Source of the DNA: an uncultured Bacteroidales bacterium
GTDB lineage: Bacteria; Bacteroidota; Bacteroidia; Bacteroidales; UBA932
Assembly (NCBI GenBank): GCA_934695325.1
Contig: CAKUVD010000009.1
Coordinates: forward strand, 81,514 to 145,513
Direction of reading: 5' to 3'
Length of the DNA stretch: 64,000 bases
Shown: in pieces, positions 62,607 through 64,000 of the stretch
Layout: every line of letters starts with the position of its first letter
Numbering within the stretch: position 1 is the stretch's first letter
Made by a program: the position numbers and the translations under genes
Notes under the pieces: generated by a model
What the model saw: the letters and a program-made list of their open reading frames with translations, nothing else
What the model was told of the DNA's origin: nothing
Databases searched by the model: none

Positions 62607-63596
62607 TCAGGATTTATTCAGAGAACGTCTCAACGCACTGTCCGACAGAAGTGTCAATGCCTCTTCCTCCGAGCCGCAGGCATCGAGGATTTCATCGAAC
62701 CTTGTCCACCTGTAGGCTGACAACAGGGATTTTTCCACCCAATAAAGGAATTCAGCTTCAGTACCGGAGGCTTTCAACTTGGCTTCCTCACTTTTTGCCC
62801 TTAGGTACAGCTCAAGTCCGTCCGACGTATCGTGCCAAAGATCCACGAATGCGTAATCGTACTCTTTCTGCGACATCCTGTTCCGGAGGAAGTCGAAGGC
62901 ATCGCACTTGATTATCTGTACTTTATGACGGTTAGGGAATTGAGGCAAGATATATTTCGTGAAAAGACTTATGACCTCAGGATCGCGTTCGACCACATCA
63001 ATCTCCGTCACCTCCGGCTTTTCAGACGCCATAAAGGCGAAGTACCCGAGCCCAAGTCCGAAAGTGACGACCCGCCCGCTTATCCGCGTCAATGCTGGTG
63101 TCATCGTGGCGATCTCACTTGGCTTTACGGCCATCCATTCCCTGCCGTCCTGTTCTACCGCCGGATAAGAGAACCGCTCCCTAAAGTACCCCACCAGAGG
63201 TACTTCACGCAAGTATGGATCTATATCAATGTCGTCCCTTATGAATGCCTCGTATGGCTTATAAGTATAGTGCGTTAATCGCCAGTGCGATGACGCCGTC
63301 TCCGGGAAGTGAATTGCGCTCAGATAGGCATTGCATTTATAATCAGAGACTTGCAAGGATTTCACAGAATCTCTGAAATAGTCCGAGATTATGTGGTCAT
63401 CTTCAGGGACGCCGGAGAATCCAGCCATAAATGCGGCATACAATGCCTCTTCCGGGAGGCCCCCATCTGGATCGGCTTCCCGTATCAATGGCCCTGTCAC
63501 AGCCAGCGGAGTCTCGTCAATGTATTCTGATATCGCCCAGGCTGCAGTGTTGTTTGCTTCGCGTAATGCCTTCAGGCGTAGTTTCCAATTGCCCAT
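62607..63596 (-). CDS. Spermidine-synthase-like class I methyltransferase
   Basis: 329 residues. Residues about 175-290 form a Rossmann-type fold: the glycine motif is VVTFGLGLGYFAFMASEKPE, the acidic residue that binds the ribose is in IDVVERDPEVISLF, and CDAFDFLRNR and YAFVDLWHD continue the pattern seen in spermidine synthases and related proteins. The N-terminal 150 residues are unassigned and not membrane-bound. The acceptor substrate is unknown; a true spermidine synthase would show a more complete aminopropyl-transfer site. It has no evident partner gene. Confidence 0.72.
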   Translation of the reverse strand: MGNWKLRLKALREANNTAAWAISEYIDETPLAVTGPLIREADPDGGLPEEALYAAFMAGFSGVPEDDHIISDYFRDSVKSLQVSDYKCNAYLSAIHFPETASSHWRLTHYTYKPYEAFIRDDIDIDPYLREVPLVGYFRERFSYPAVEQDGREWMAVKPSEIATMTPALTRISGRVVTFGLGLGYFAFMASEKPEVTEIDVVERDPEVISLFTKYILPQFPNRHKVQIIKCDAFDFLRNRMSQKEYDYAFVDLWHDTSDGLELYLRAKSEEAKLKASGTEAEFLYWVEKSLLSAYRWTRFDEILDACGSEEEALTLLSDSALRRSLNKS

Positions 63597-63712
63597 AGAT
63601 GATTCTGTGTCTCCAGGGTATTGTTGAAAGCCCTGGAAAGATTCGTCAAATATCGTGATTTTTCGGACTTCGGCGGCAGAATTTCAGTCTTTTGTGCGGT
63701 TATTTGTGCAAA

Positions 63713-63745
63713 ATTTTCGTAATCAGAAAATAATCATTACATTTG
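63713..63745 (+). promoter_or_regulatory. Promoter of tRNA-Leu
   Basis: TTTG (63713-63716), 21 bases, TACATTTG (63738-63745). It leaves a leader of about 80 bases before the tRNA, longer than for the other tRNAs in this window. Confidence 0.65.
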
Positions 63746-63832
63746 CAATCCTTTCGGACACAGAATGCGGCAGCTTCCAACTAGGCCAATTTCAGCGATG
63801 GACTTAATGTTATGAGTCTTCCGAAGGGATTT

Positions 63833-63913
63833 GCGAGCGTGTTGTAATTGGTAGCCAAGCCAGACTTAGGATCTGGTGCCTAGTGCGTATGGGTTCGAGT
63901 CCCTTCGCTCGCA
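63833..63913 (+). tRNA. tRNA-Leu (UAG)
   Basis: Class II tRNA of 81 bases with acceptor GCGAGCG/CGCTCGC, anticodon stem CCAGA/TCTGG and loop CTTAGGA, giving anticodon TAG. It has an extended variable arm (TGCCTAGTGCGTA) and a T arm with TTCGAGT. CCA is not encoded. Confidence 0.94.
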
Positions 63914-63952
63914 CGCAAAAAGCCGAGGTCTTTTAACCTCGGCTTTTTGCGT
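63913..63952 (+). terminator. Terminator of tRNA-Leu
   Basis: A perfect 17-bp inverted repeat (63913-63929 and 63936-63952) including the tRNA discriminator base, with T5 in the right arm. The remaining bases to 64000 show no feature. Confidence 0.85.
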
Positions 63953-64000
63953 ACTCGCTCAGGGCCTCGCGGCTTCGTACCCCTCTGTCGCTACGGCGAC

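Noticed and set aside
63597..63712. Possible small gene between the methyltransferase and tRNA-Leu
   Set aside because: No open frame with a plausible start or motif was seen; only AT-rich spacer.
63953..64000. GC-rich sequence at the window end resembling an RNA gene start
   Set aside because: Too short to fold or assign; no promoter between it and the tRNA terminator.

Overview
The window is bacterial chromosome from the phylum Bacteroidota, most likely order Bacteroidales, with GC close to 50%. The evidence is a SusC/SusD polysaccharide-utilisation locus with an ECF sigma factor and FecR anti-sigma factor, Bacteroidota promoter elements of the type TTTG-N19-21-TAnnTTTG in front of many genes, an archaeal-type ProS, a rimP-nusA-infB cluster followed by lpx genes, and a stand-alone PASTA protein next to an RluD-type synthase. 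The species cannot be named from the sequence.

Left part (1-26 kb): a partial mazG faces a family I CoA-transferase. Then come a lipoprotein coupled to pgi, a very large secreted GDPD-GH31 fusion followed at once by O-acetylhomoserine sulfhydrylase, mnmA (with a large insertion) plus an exported unknown, and cytidine deaminase. The 4.5S SRP RNA and an initiator tRNA follow, then an EamA transporter with hisS, sppA, the proS-DUF3078-tilS group, and a Trp/Tyr/Ser-rich lipoprotein paired with a FadL-like outer-membrane protein.

Middle (26-35 kb): lipid A genes and translation genes on the minus strand. wbqC-like, lpxA and lpxC form one unit. lpxD sits behind infB, nusA and rimP and is separated from lpxC by a terminator and a new promoter. 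The lpxC gene lacks the fabZ extension usual in this phylum.

35-50.4 kb: a polysaccharide-utilisation locus on the minus strand. It runs fecR, susC (with an STN signalling domain), susD, a GH18-like lipoprotein without catalytic residues, a DUF1735-LamG lipoprotein, a DUF1735-GH18 endo-beta-N-acetylglucosaminidase, a BACON/SusE-like lipoprotein and a GH130 enzyme. A terminator follows, and then a separate beta-helix GH28-like gene. The ECF sigma gene diverges from fecR. The content fits capture and cleavage of N-glycan-like, mannose-containing material at the cell surface, switched on by trans-envelope signalling.

50.4-64 kb: tRNA-Gln, a thioredoxin-like exported protein, coaD, ung and lon on the minus strand. 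HU, a 29-residue very basic peptide and RNase G lie on the plus strand. lnt diverges from a LysE-type exporter that is followed by the PASTA protein and the pseudouridine synthase. A spermidine-synthase-like methyltransferase and tRNA-Leu close the window.

No insertion sequence, prophage, CRISPR array or rRNA operon was seen. The most unusual signals are a genome-style word, GTCAATG, that is about ten-fold over-represented on both strands; a C9A13 homopolymer at the start of the DUF3078 gene; 11-bp tandem repeats abutting the lpxC promoter; a terminator-like hairpin at the head of the rimP-nusA-infB transcript; and several odd protein architectures (GDPD-GH31, enlarged MnmA, unfused LpxC).
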